From NCBI GenBank assembly GCA_902558705.1, contig CACEEW010000001.1, positions 105,892 to 169,891 of the forward strand: DNA of 64,000 bases. The letters are read 5' to 3'. Source of the DNA: an uncultured Pelagibacteraceae bacterium (lineage in GTDB: Bacteria; Pseudomonadota; Alphaproteobacteria; Pelagibacterales; Pelagibacteraceae). Positions within the stretch are counted from its first letter, which is position 1; each line of letters opens with the position of its first letter. The position numbers were made by a program, and so were the translations under genes. Below the pieces are notes generated by a model. That model had not been told where the DNA came from. It was given only the letters and a program-made list of their open reading frames with translations, and searched no databases. Positions 29,035 through 37,542 of this stretch are shown here, piece after piece.

Positions 29035-30360
29035 TTAACAGTCTAAAGTATTTTGTCTTTCCCAGTGTGTTACAGGTTTGGACTTATCAAAGTTTTCTTT
29101 ATTATCAAATTCATTAATTTCAGATTTTCTCAGTTTTATATAACTATTAATTGTTTCTTTTCCAAAAGCTTCATTCATTTCCTTATTATTTTTTAAAAGT
29201 TCTAGCGAATCTTGAAGTTCATTTGGTAATTTAGGTAAATTAGGATATTTTTTGTAATCTGTGTACATATTACAAGTAAGAGGCTCACCTGGATCAATTT
29301 TATTTTTTAATCCATATAGCCCAGCAGCTAATACACTTGCTTGTAATAAATATGGATTTGCAGATCCATCCATCAATCTTAGTTCAAATCTACCAGGATC
29401 TGGAATTCTTATCATGTGTGTTCTATTATTGCCTGTATAAGATATGCTGCTAGGTGACCACGATGCCCCAGATTTTGTTGGAGGAGCATTAATTCTTCTA
29501 TAGCTATTAATTGTTGGATTAAAGAAAGCAGATAGGGATGAGGCATTTTTAATTACTCCACCTAAAAAATTGTAAGCCATTTTGCTAAGTCCAAGCTTGT
29601 CTGATTTATCTAAAAATTTATTTTTCTTTCCATCCCAAACAGATACGTGGGCATGACAACCATTACCTGTGAGGTTTTCAAATGGTTTAGGCATAAAAGT
29701 TGCTCTTAAACCATGTTTTTCAGCTATAGTTTTTACCATATACTTAAAAAAAGTATGTCTATCTGCCGTTTTTAGACAATTATCATAATCCCAATTCATC
29801 TCAAATTGACCATTAGCATCTTCATGATCGTTTTGATAAGGACCCCATCCCATTTCAATCATGCAATCACAAATCTCCTTAATTAAATCATATCTTCTCA
29901 TCAAAGCTGATTGGTCATAACAAGGTTTAGACTGGATATCTCTTAGATCAGCAATTGAATTTCCATCTGGTGAGATTAAAAAGTATTCACACTCTACACC
30001 TGATTTCATTGTTAGATTTTGTTTTTTTAATCTCTTAATTTGATTTTTCAGCATTATTCTTGGAGAGGCTTCTACAGGTTTACTGTTCATCCATAAATCA
30101 GATGCAAGCCACCCTACTTCTTTGTTCCAAGGCAATTGAATTAAACTATCTGGATCAGGAATACCAAACATATCGCTATCTGCGGGTGACATATCTAGCC
30201 AAGCTGCAAAACCAGCAAATCCTGCTCCTATAGTCTGCATTTCTTTAATAGCATGCGCTGGAACTAGTTTTGATCTGAGTACACCAAAAAGATCAACAAA
30301 GCTAATTAAGAAATATTTTATTTTTTTTTGCTTTGCTATTTTGAATAAGTTTTTAGCCAT
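29035..30360 (-). CDS. glnT: Type III glutamine synthetase (GlnT family)
   Basis: 441 aa; FAGFAAWLDMSPADSDMFGIPDPDSLIQLPW, ECEYFLISPDG, NDHEDANGQFEMNW, NGCHAHVSVWDG, RFELRLMDGSANPYL. Confidence 0.75.
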   Translation of the reverse strand: MAKNLFKIAKQKKIKYFLISFVDLFGVLRSKLVPAHAIKEMQTIGAGFAGFAAWLDMSPADSDMFGIPDPDSLIQLPWNKEVGWLASDLWMNSKPVEASPRIMLKNQIKRLKKQNLTMKSGVECEYFLISPDGNSIADLRDIQSKPCYDQSALMRRYDLIKEICDCMIEMGWGPYQNDHEDANGQFEMNWDYDNCLKTADRHTFFKYMVKTIAEKHGLRATFMPKPFENLTGNGCHAHVSVWDGKKNKFLDKSDKLGLSKMAYNFLGGVIKNASSLSAFFNPTINSYRRINAPPTKSGASWSPSSISYTGNNRTHMIRIPDPGRFELRLMDGSANPYLLQASVLAAGLYGLKNKIDPGEPLTCNMYTDYKKYPNLPKLPNELQDSLELLKNNKEMNEAFGKETINSYIKLRKSEINEFDNKENFDKSKPVTHWERQNTLDC

Positions 30361-30377
30361 TGCCTAGGCTATCACAA

Positions 30378-30536
30378 TTATTTAAAAAATGAAAAGATAG
30401 TTTCTTTATATAAAATAAAATTTACTACTACTATTAAGATAATTGCAAGAATTACTCCATACTTTGCTTTTGGAAAAGCAACCCCTCTCATTTTCGTAGG
30501 TCTCAGCTCTTCCTCTTCGTTTTTATCTTCACTCAT
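30378..30536 (-). CDS. Small single-TM protein
   Basis: Start reassigned to MSEDKNEEEELRPTKMRG (ATG at 30536); the supplied ORF begins with TTG inside a terminator hairpin; one TM helix. Confidence 0.55.
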   Translation of the reverse strand: MSEDKNEEEELRPTKMRGVAFPKAKYGVILAIILIVVVNFILYKETIFSFFK

Positions 30537-30550
30537 TACAATAAGATTAT

Positions 30551-30581
30551 AAAAAAAGGGCGCTACATTCAAGTAGCGCCC
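30551..30581 (-). terminator. Intrinsic terminator on the minus strand, after the amt-linked small gene
   Basis: gggcgctac-(6 nt)-gtagcgccc perfect 9-bp stem followed on the minus strand by T7. Confidence 0.88.
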
Positions 30582-30596
30582 AAATTTTAATTTAAA

Positions 30597-30827
30597 TTAC
30601 CATTCGGTAATATTGCTTTTATGATCGTTTGTTCCATGTCTTTTTCTAGATAATCTTTCAAGTTCTTCTTTTTCAGATTTATCTGTAATGACACTCCATC
30701 CAATCCATACAGCAATTAACAGAAGGACTAGTAAAAATTCACTAGATCCTGCTCCAGGATAAACCGATCCAGCAACCTCTTCTGCAGGTTTATTTAGATG
30801 ATCTATCCAGTTTGTAACTGTAGCCAT
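30597..30827 (-). CDS. Small single-TM protein downstream of amt
   Basis: 76 aa; TM SSEFLLVLLLIAVWIGWSVI, charged C-terminus; 12 nt from amt. Confidence 0.65.
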   Translation of the reverse strand: MATVTNWIDHLNKPAEEVAGSVYPGAGSSEFLLVLLLIAVWIGWSVITDKSEKEELERLSRKRHGTNDHKSNITEW

Positions 30828-30839
30828 ATATTATCTCCT

Positions 30840-32240
30840 TTACCTGGTTGCTGATGAAACTGCTTTTTCATCACTTTTAGCAGATTCCATCATTTCGTAG
30901 TCTAGTCCTGCTATCTCAACTTCTCGTGGGATTCTTAATTTACCCATGCCGTTAAGAACTTTAGCAATTATATATCCTGGTATAAGACCTAGAACTAAGA
31001 ACATTATTATTGCTCCTATAAATTGACCTAATGGATTAATTGTTGCGTAAGTTGATCCATCAAACATAGCTCCAACGCTATAACCAGATGCTGGATAACC
31101 GTTTAGAACAAAACCACATATTACAAGTCCAATAAAACCAGCATAACCATGTACAGCTACTGCTCCAACCGCATCATCGATTTTGAACTTTCGTTCAACC
31201 CAATAATGAAGTTTGTAGGAAATCACAACACCAATCATACCAATAATCAAAGCTTGAATTGGATGATATAAGTCATTTCCAGCCGATGCACATATTATAC
31301 CTGCTAGACCACTTGAGTAAGTCCAGAAAGGATCACCTTTTGCAATAACATATCCAGCCAACAATCCACCTGATAACGACATTAAGAAATTCATAGTTAT
31401 TCCACTTAATGTAGTAGGTGTTAAATAGATATTAGTTGCTGTCCAGAATGTTATTCCTTCCATACCATACTCAGGCCCAAGGTCATATATTGGAACATTA
31501 CAAGCTGCATAAAATCCCCAGAAACCAGTATAAATTAAAAATAATCCAATAGTAACTAGCCAAGGATTTCGTGGTCCTATATTTCTTGGTTCACCACTTG
31601 ATGAGAATTTTCCAATTCTTGGTCCCAGAACCATTAAAACACCTAGTGCAAATCCACCTGCTATTGCGTGAATTACACCTGACGCATAAGCATCATGATA
31701 TCCTAGAATTTTGAGCATCCATCCATCAAAGTGCCATCCCCAAGAAGCATCTATACTCCAGAAAACAGATCCAATCGCAATTGCTAAAATTCCAAATGCA
31801 AAAGTTGTTATTCTTTCAATGATTGCCCCAGAAACTATAGAAGCAGCTGTCCATGAAAATAATAAGAACGCTGCCCAGAAAACACCCATTATATGGTCGT
31901 TAAGATTAACCGCCATAAGAGCATTAGTTGGATTGGCGAGATCATTTCCTCCAAACCCCCCACTTAAAACTAGCCCTGTACTTTCCGTCATTATTGATGG
32001 AGCTATTCCTGGTCCTGTTGGAAAAGCCCAATAAATCCACCAACCAAATAAAAACCAAGTTACTGTTACCAATGGTATCAGCATTGTATTTTTCATAAGA
32101 GTATGTTGATGGTGTTTGTATCTTGATGCACCGACTTCATACATACAGAATCCGACGTGAATTAAAAACATCAGAACCACTGTTACCCAGTAGTAAAATT
32201 CTGTAAATATAGTAGTAAGAGCACCTAACTGATCAGTCAT
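30840..32240 (-). CDS. amt: Ammonium transporter
   Basis: Multi-TM; HAIAGGFALGVLMVLGPRIGKF, GFWGFYAACN, AVHGYAGFIGLVICG. Confidence 0.92.
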   Translation of the reverse strand: MTDQLGALTTIFTEFYYWVTVVLMFLIHVGFCMYEVGASRYKHHQHTLMKNTMLIPLVTVTWFLFGWWIYWAFPTGPGIAPSIMTESTGLVLSGGFGGNDLANPTNALMAVNLNDHIMGVFWAAFLLFSWTAASIVSGAIIERITTFAFGILAIAIGSVFWSIDASWGWHFDGWMLKILGYHDAYASGVIHAIAGGFALGVLMVLGPRIGKFSSSGEPRNIGPRNPWLVTIGLFLIYTGFWGFYAACNVPIYDLGPEYGMEGITFWTATNIYLTPTTLSGITMNFLMSLSGGLLAGYVIAKGDPFWTYSSGLAGIICASAGNDLYHPIQALIIGMIGVVISYKLHYWVERKFKIDDAVGAVAVHGYAGFIGLVICGFVLNGYPASGYSVGAMFDGSTYATINPLGQFIGAIIMFLVLGLIPGYIIAKVLNGMGKLRIPREVEIAGLDYEMMESAKSDEKAVSSATR

Positions 32241-32303
32241 ATTCTTTCTCCATATTAGTTTTCAAAAGCCTATTAAATTTTCTAAGGTGTGACAAATGAA
32301 ACA

Positions 32304-32338
32304 ACTACAAAAAAACCTAATATAAACATCAGGTTTTT
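32304..32338 (-). terminator. Putative intrinsic terminator between the mgs-like genes and amt (minus strand)
   Basis: aaaaacct/aggttttt 8-bp stem with 12-nt loop, T-tract on the minus strand; AT-rich stem, so weaker. Confidence 0.5.
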
Positions 32339-32365
32339 AAAAAAAAACAACTTTAGATTGTGGAA

Positions 32366-32782
32366 TTAGAATTTTAGATAAGCTTTTTTTAAATCTACGA
32401 GAGGATGTTTTGGAGACATTTGAAATTTAACCAATAACTCTCTAGCTATCATATCTCTATCCTGCTGATTTTCTGGTAATTTTATTGACTTTGGAATTGT
32501 AACCCAACCATTCGCATTTCTACAAAACACCGCAGGTTTTCCATCTTCATAACCCATGTGAACATCTTCTAACCAATTAAGATCATCCCAACCCATAGCT
32601 TCTACATATTTTTTTAAGAATGGTGTTATTTTTTTATAATCTGGAAGTAAGTTTACATCATATCTATAACCAATATGTTGGCCAATCAACTTTTCTCTAG
32701 CAGTTTCCTTAAAAGTACCAAGTTTCATTTTCTTTTCTTTTTTTGATTTACTTTTAATTTTTTTATTTTTTTTCTTGGGCAT
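32366..32782 (-). CDS. Conserved hypothetical protein with Lys-rich N-terminus, downstream of mgsC-like gene
   Basis: MPKKKNKKIKSKSKKEKKMKLGTFKETAREKLIGQHIGYRYDVNLLPDYKK; 8 nt from the mgsC-like gene. Confidence 0.6.
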   Translation of the reverse strand: MPKKKNKKIKSKSKKEKKMKLGTFKETAREKLIGQHIGYRYDVNLLPDYKKITPFLKKYVEAMGWDDLNWLEDVHMGYEDGKPAVFCRNANGWVTIPKSIKLPENQQDRDMIARELLVKFQMSPKHPLVDLKKAYLKF

Positions 32783-32790
32783 AATTATCT

Positions 32791-34200
32791 TTATATTTTA
32801 TGATAGTTATCAACTCCAACAGTATAGTTTGTTCCTGCCAATGGTACTTTTGCTAAAGCAGAAGCTTCTGATGTTAATGCAGCTAAATCTTCTGGCTCTA
32901 AAGAGTGAATATTAGTTTTTCCACAAGCTCTAGCTAAAAGTTGTGCTTCTAAAGTCATAGAATGTAAATAATTATATACTCTTAAAGCTGCGTCGTCAGG
33001 ATTTAATCTTGCTCTTAATTTTGGATCTTGAGTAGCAACGCCTACTGGACATCTTCCTGTATGACAGTGGTAACATTCTCCAGCTTTTACTCCCATTTCT
33101 TTTTCAAAATTTGCTTCAGGAATATCTTTGTTACAATTTAATGCAATCATTGAACCAGTTCCGATTGCAATTGCGTCAGCACCTAATGCTAAAGCTTTTG
33201 CCATATCAGCACCATCTCTTACTCCACCAGCATAAATTAAAGTTACTTTTCCAGTTTTACCAACATCATCTAAAGCTCTTCTTGCTTCTCGGATAGCAGC
33301 TATTCCAGGAATACCAGTATTTGCTGCAGCTATATGGGGACCAGCACCAGTAGATCCTTCCATTCCATCTAAATAAATAGAATCAGGATCACACTTAGCC
33401 GCCATACGCACATCATCATAAACTTTTGAAGCACCAAGCTTTAATTGAATAGGCACTCTATTTTTAGTCAATTGTCTTAATTCTTCAACTTTTAAAGCCA
33501 GATCATCTGGACCTAACCAATCAGGATGTCTTGCTGGAGATCTTTGGTCAATACCAGAAGGTAATGATCTCATTTCAGCCACTTGGTCAGTAACTTTCTG
33601 ACCCATTAAATGTCCTCCCATTCCAACTTTTTGTCCTTGTCCGATAAATACTTCTATCCCATCTGCTAGTTGAGCGTGATGAGGGTTAAAGCCGTACCTT
33701 GATTGAATACATTGATAAAACCATTTTTCAGAATATCTTCTCTCATCAGGTATCATTCCACCTTCACCTGAACAAGTTGCACTTCCAGCCATTGTTGCTC
33801 CTCTAGCTAAAGCAGTTTTTGCTTCATAAGAAAGAGCACCAAAACTCATTCCAGTAATATATACAGGAATATCTAATTCAATCGGATTCTCACATCTTGG
33901 TCCAATTACAGTTTTAGTTTCACATTTTTCTCTATAACCCTCAATAACAAATCTAGTAAGTGTTCCAGGCAAGAAAACTAAATCATCAAAAGTTGGAATT
34001 TTTTTCATCAATGCCATACCACGCATTCTGTATCGTCCTAATTGTGCTTTAATATGAATGTCGTCTATAACTTCTGGAGTAAAAATAGCATTATGACCTA
34101 ATAAACTTTTATTTCTTTTTCCCTCTTCATGTGTATGGACATCAGCTTTTCCACCAACGCCTTTTCCATTAGATTTTTTTTTCTTTTTTCTTTTTGCCAT
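32791..34200 (-). CDS. mgsC: Glutamate synthase FMN-domain homologue; N-methylglutamate synthase subunit C / GlxD-like
   Basis: ISYEAK-type GltB core: MSFGALSYEAKTALARGA, GEGGMIPDERR, IYLDGMEGSTGAGPHIAA, ECYHCHTGRCPVGVATQDP. Confidence 0.78.
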   Translation of the reverse strand: MAKRKKKKKSNGKGVGGKADVHTHEEGKRNKSLLGHNAIFTPEVIDDIHIKAQLGRYRMRGMALMKKIPTFDDLVFLPGTLTRFVIEGYREKCETKTVIGPRCENPIELDIPVYITGMSFGALSYEAKTALARGATMAGSATCSGEGGMIPDERRYSEKWFYQCIQSRYGFNPHHAQLADGIEVFIGQGQKVGMGGHLMGQKVTDQVAEMRSLPSGIDQRSPARHPDWLGPDDLALKVEELRQLTKNRVPIQLKLGASKVYDDVRMAAKCDPDSIYLDGMEGSTGAGPHIAAANTGIPGIAAIREARRALDDVGKTGKVTLIYAGGVRDGADMAKALALGADAIAIGTGSMIALNCNKDIPEANFEKEMGVKAGECYHCHTGRCPVGVATQDPKLRARLNPDDAALRVYNYLHSMTLEAQLLARACGKTNIHSLEPEDLAALTSEASALAKVPLAGTNYTVGVDNYHKI

Positions 34201-35054
34201 TAGATTGCTCCTTTTTTCTCAGTTGGTTCTAAATTGTCATAATTCCAAAGTTTTTTTCCAGCTACTATTTTTTTCATTTTACTTACATCAAAATTTTCGC
34301 CAATTTCAGCGACTTTTAATTTTCTCTTTAACCAATCTTGATCACTTTTTGTTAATTCTGAGTCTACAGCATCACTACCATAGGAGCCAATTTGTCCACC
34401 TATAAAAATTGTCCCATCATACATTGAATCACCTAAATTAATTCCTACATCTCCTAGTATTATAATCCTTCCTCTTTGCATCATAAATCCAGTGAATGCC
34501 CCGGCATCACCACCAATAATAATTGTTCCACCCTTCATATCTATTCCAGTTCTGGCACCGACACTTCCTTTACAAATTAAATCACCACCTCTGATTGCAG
34601 CTCCAAAACATGATCCTGCATTTTTTTCAATTACAACTTTTCCAGCCATTAAATTTTCTGCACATGACCATCCAACTCTTCCGTTAATTCTAACAATAGG
34701 TCCATCACACGATCCCATTCCAAAATAACCTAAACTTCCTTCGAAAATTAAATTTAATTTATTCAAAATACCAACACCTAAACTATGTTTTCCTTGTGGG
34801 TTTTTAATTACAATTGTTCCATAACCTTGACTCATTAAATTATCAATTTCTTTGTTGGCTTCAGCAGCTGTCATATCTTTAACATCGAGATCAGTTCTTT
34901 TATTAAAATCTACATCATAAGTACCAAAGTAATAAAAATTCTCTGCTTCATCTGGATTGAAGAACTTTTGTTGGGTTCTTCCTGTTAAAACTTCAGTATG
35001 CATACCCATAACTTGGGCTTTTGTTTTTTTCTCAGTACTTTTTAAATTTGCCAT
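34200..35054 (-). CDS. mgsB: GltB C-terminal (GXGXG) domain homologue; MgsB/GlxC-like
   Basis: GXGXG beta-helix repeats: GSLGYFGMGSCDGPIVRINGRVGWSCAENLMAGKVVIEKNAGSCFGAAIRGGDLICKGSVGARTG. Confidence 0.78.
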   Translation of the reverse strand: MANLKSTEKKTKAQVMGMHTEVLTGRTQQKFFNPDEAENFYYFGTYDVDFNKRTDLDVKDMTAAEANKEIDNLMSQGYGTIVIKNPQGKHSLGVGILNKLNLIFEGSLGYFGMGSCDGPIVRINGRVGWSCAENLMAGKVVIEKNAGSCFGAAIRGGDLICKGSVGARTGIDMKGGTIIIGGDAGAFTGFMMQRGRIIILGDVGINLGDSMYDGTIFIGGQIGSYGSDAVDSELTKSDQDWLKRKLKVAEIGENFDVSKMKKIVAGKKLWNYDNLEPTEKKGAI

Positions 35055-35986
35055 ACTTTAACCTCACCATCAAAAGGATCATAAGTATCAATTTCTTGTG
35101 GTAAAATTGATCTTATAGCTATTTCTTCTGATCCCATTGCAACTAAATCGTCTGACTCGTATAATACTAATGGTTTAGCTGCCATAGTATCTTTTGCCAT
35201 ACCTAAAGAATTTTTTGTTGCCACAAAGTAAGTAAATACACCATCCAATCCTGTTAAAGACTCTTTCATTCCCTCTTCTAAAGAAGCTCCATCTCTCATT
35301 TTTTCTGCTAAATAAACTGCAATTAACTCAGAGTCACACTCAGACATAAATCTCATACCTTTATTTTCCAAAGATCTTCTGTTGTTCCAATAATTTGTGA
35401 GCTGACCATTATGAACCACAGAAACATCACTAAAAGGGTAGCCCCAAAAAGGGTGGGCAGACTTGATGTCAACTCCAGACTCGGTAGCCATTCTTGCATG
35501 ACCTATTGCATGTGTTCCCACTAATTTATCTAAATTATACCGATCACAAACCATTTTAGCATTTCCAAGATCTTTAATTACTTCTAAGGATTTGCCCATT
35601 GAAAGAATTTCTACACCAGGAATACTTTCAATTTTTTGTGAAAAATTTAATAAATCTTTTTTATCATATTCTATTTCATATCGCAACGAGTAGGGTAATA
35701 TTCTTTCTTCTTTAATTATTTTTGCTCCTAATTCTGAGAGATAACTATCAACAATTTTTTTTCTTTCATCATATACAGACACATCTTCAGCAACTGATGT
35801 ACTTCCTTCTCCAACATTTTCACCCACTTTAAATCTCATAATGAAATTTTTTCCATTTGTATCACCATACAAAGCGTAACCAGTAGAGTCTTCGCCTCTA
35901 TGTTTGAGTGCCTGTAACATTCCTTGAAGCTCATGACCAACTTTTGAAGATTTCCCTCTATGAATTAATCCCGCAATTCCGCACAT
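35042..35986 (-). CDS. mgsA: Class II glutamine amidotransferase; MgsA/GlxB-like
   Basis: MCGIAGLIHRG with N-terminal Cys, HRGEDSTGYALYG, HAIGHARMATES, VVHNGQLTNYW, ECDSELIAVYL. Confidence 0.8.
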   Translation of the reverse strand: MCGIAGLIHRGKSSKVGHELQGMLQALKHRGEDSTGYALYGDTNGKNFIMRFKVGENVGEGSTSVAEDVSVYDERKKIVDSYLSELGAKIIKEERILPYSLRYEIEYDKKDLLNFSQKIESIPGVEILSMGKSLEVIKDLGNAKMVCDRYNLDKLVGTHAIGHARMATESGVDIKSAHPFWGYPFSDVSVVHNGQLTNYWNNRRSLENKGMRFMSECDSELIAVYLAEKMRDGASLEEGMKESLTGLDGVFTYFVATKNSLGMAKDTMAAKPLVLYESDDLVAMGSEEIAIRSILPQEIDTYDPFDGEVKVWQI

Positions 35987-36005
35987 ACAATTCCTTCTCT
36001 AATTT

Positions 36006-37475
36006 TTATGGTAGACAATCAAGATAAGTATCTAGATCCCACTGAGTAGTTGCACCTAAAAATCTTTCCCATTCATCATTTTTATACCAATGGAAAACTT
36101 TATACATTTCATCAGGCATTGCAGATTTAATTACATCATCCTCTGCCAATCTTTCTAAAGCTTCACCTAAACTTAAAGGAAGTTTTTTTACGTCTTTTCC
36201 TGCCTTTTGAGCTTCATAAATATTTCTAGATTCTGGTGCCGCTGGTTTCATTTTTTTTGTAATACCTTCGTCACACGCTTTTAATAAAGCGGCCCCTAAT
36301 AAATATGGATTATGCATTGAGTCTACAGATCTATATTCAAATCTTCCTGGAGCTGAAACTCTTAAACCGCAAGTTCTGTTTTGATATCCCCAATCTGCAT
36401 AAACTGGAGCCCAAAAACCTTGATCCCATAATCTTCTGTAAGAATTTACAGTCGATGAACCTAAAGCTGTTAAAGCTGGTAAATGTTTCATAATCCCTGC
36501 GATAGATTGTAAACCTATCTTACCTGGTAATTGCATATCATTAGTATCAGGCATAAAAGTATTTGTCCCACCCTCAACATAACCAAAAACCTCTTCAACT
36601 CCTGGTAATTTTTTGTGTCCAAGTTTATTTGTTTTAATTTTTCCACCTTTCCATAAAGACATATTCGTATGACATCCACTGGCTGAAACTCCCATAAAAG
36701 GTTTGGTCATAAAACAGGCAATTAAACCGTGTTCTCTTGCGACTTGAGCACATATTTGTCTATAAGTTGAAAGTCTGTCTGCATTTCTTAAAACATTATC
36801 ATATGTCCAGTTAAGTTCTAATTGACCGGGCGCATCTTCATGGTCACCTTGAATCATATCTAATCCCATTGCTTTTGCATATTCTATTACTTTCATAAAG
36901 ACTGGTCTTAATGACTCAAATTGATCTATGTGATAACAAAATGGTTTTGAAAACCCTTTTCCTGTTGGAGTACCATCTTCATTTTTAGTAAGCCACATCA
37001 TTTCTGGTTCTGTTCCAACTCTTAATTCAAGACCATGTTTTTTTTGAAATTCATCCATGAAAATTCTTAAATTACCTCTGCAATCAGATGTTAAGTGACC
37101 CCCAGGATTTTTTCTTTCTTCTCTATTTCTAAAACAAGTTACAAAAACTCTCCCAACTCTTTTGTCCCATGGTAATTGACAAAATGTTTCTGGATCTGGA
37201 ATACCTACTAGCTCCATAGCCTCTGGGCCATATCCAATATAATTATTATGACGATCTAAGAATAAATTAGCTGTAGCTCCATAAACTAGTTGGAAACCTT
37301 TTTCAGCAGTTCTTTCCCAATGATCAGCTGGAATTCCCTTACCAACAACTCTTCCTGTTACAGAAATAAATTGGTAATAAATGTATGTTATTCCTAATTC
37401 ATTAATTTTTTCTCTTACATTTTTTACTAATTTGGCTCTGCCAGGTTGATTAACATGTTTTTCTAAATCAGTCAT
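36006..37475 (-). CDS. Glutamine synthetase family protein beside mgsABC-like genes (candidate gamma-glutamylmethylamide synthetase)
   Basis: 489 aa; EPEMMWL, QGDHEDAPGQLELNW, SGCHTNMSLWKGG, TVNSYRRL, GRFEYRSVDSMHNPYL; SD aaggaga upstream. Confidence 0.75.
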   Translation of the reverse strand: MTDLEKHVNQPGRAKLVKNVREKINELGITYIYYQFISVTGRVVGKGIPADHWERTAEKGFQLVYGATANLFLDRHNNYIGYGPEAMELVGIPDPETFCQLPWDKRVGRVFVTCFRNREERKNPGGHLTSDCRGNLRIFMDEFQKKHGLELRVGTEPEMMWLTKNEDGTPTGKGFSKPFCYHIDQFESLRPVFMKVIEYAKAMGLDMIQGDHEDAPGQLELNWTYDNVLRNADRLSTYRQICAQVAREHGLIACFMTKPFMGVSASGCHTNMSLWKGGKIKTNKLGHKKLPGVEEVFGYVEGGTNTFMPDTNDMQLPGKIGLQSIAGIMKHLPALTALGSSTVNSYRRLWDQGFWAPVYADWGYQNRTCGLRVSAPGRFEYRSVDSMHNPYLLGAALLKACDEGITKKMKPAAPESRNIYEAQKAGKDVKKLPLSLGEALERLAEDDVIKSAMPDEMYKVFHWYKNDEWERFLGATTQWDLDTYLDCLP

Positions 37476-37542
37476 ATGTCTCCTTAAGAATTTTTAGATT
37501 AAAAAGGTAACTGAAAAAAAAACCTATGTCTACTTAGATAAA

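Noticed and set aside
33111-33296. Gln/His/Leu-rich plus-strand ORF (and similar ones at 34205, 38679, 39638)
   Set aside because: Low-complexity antisense frames inside strong minus-strand genes
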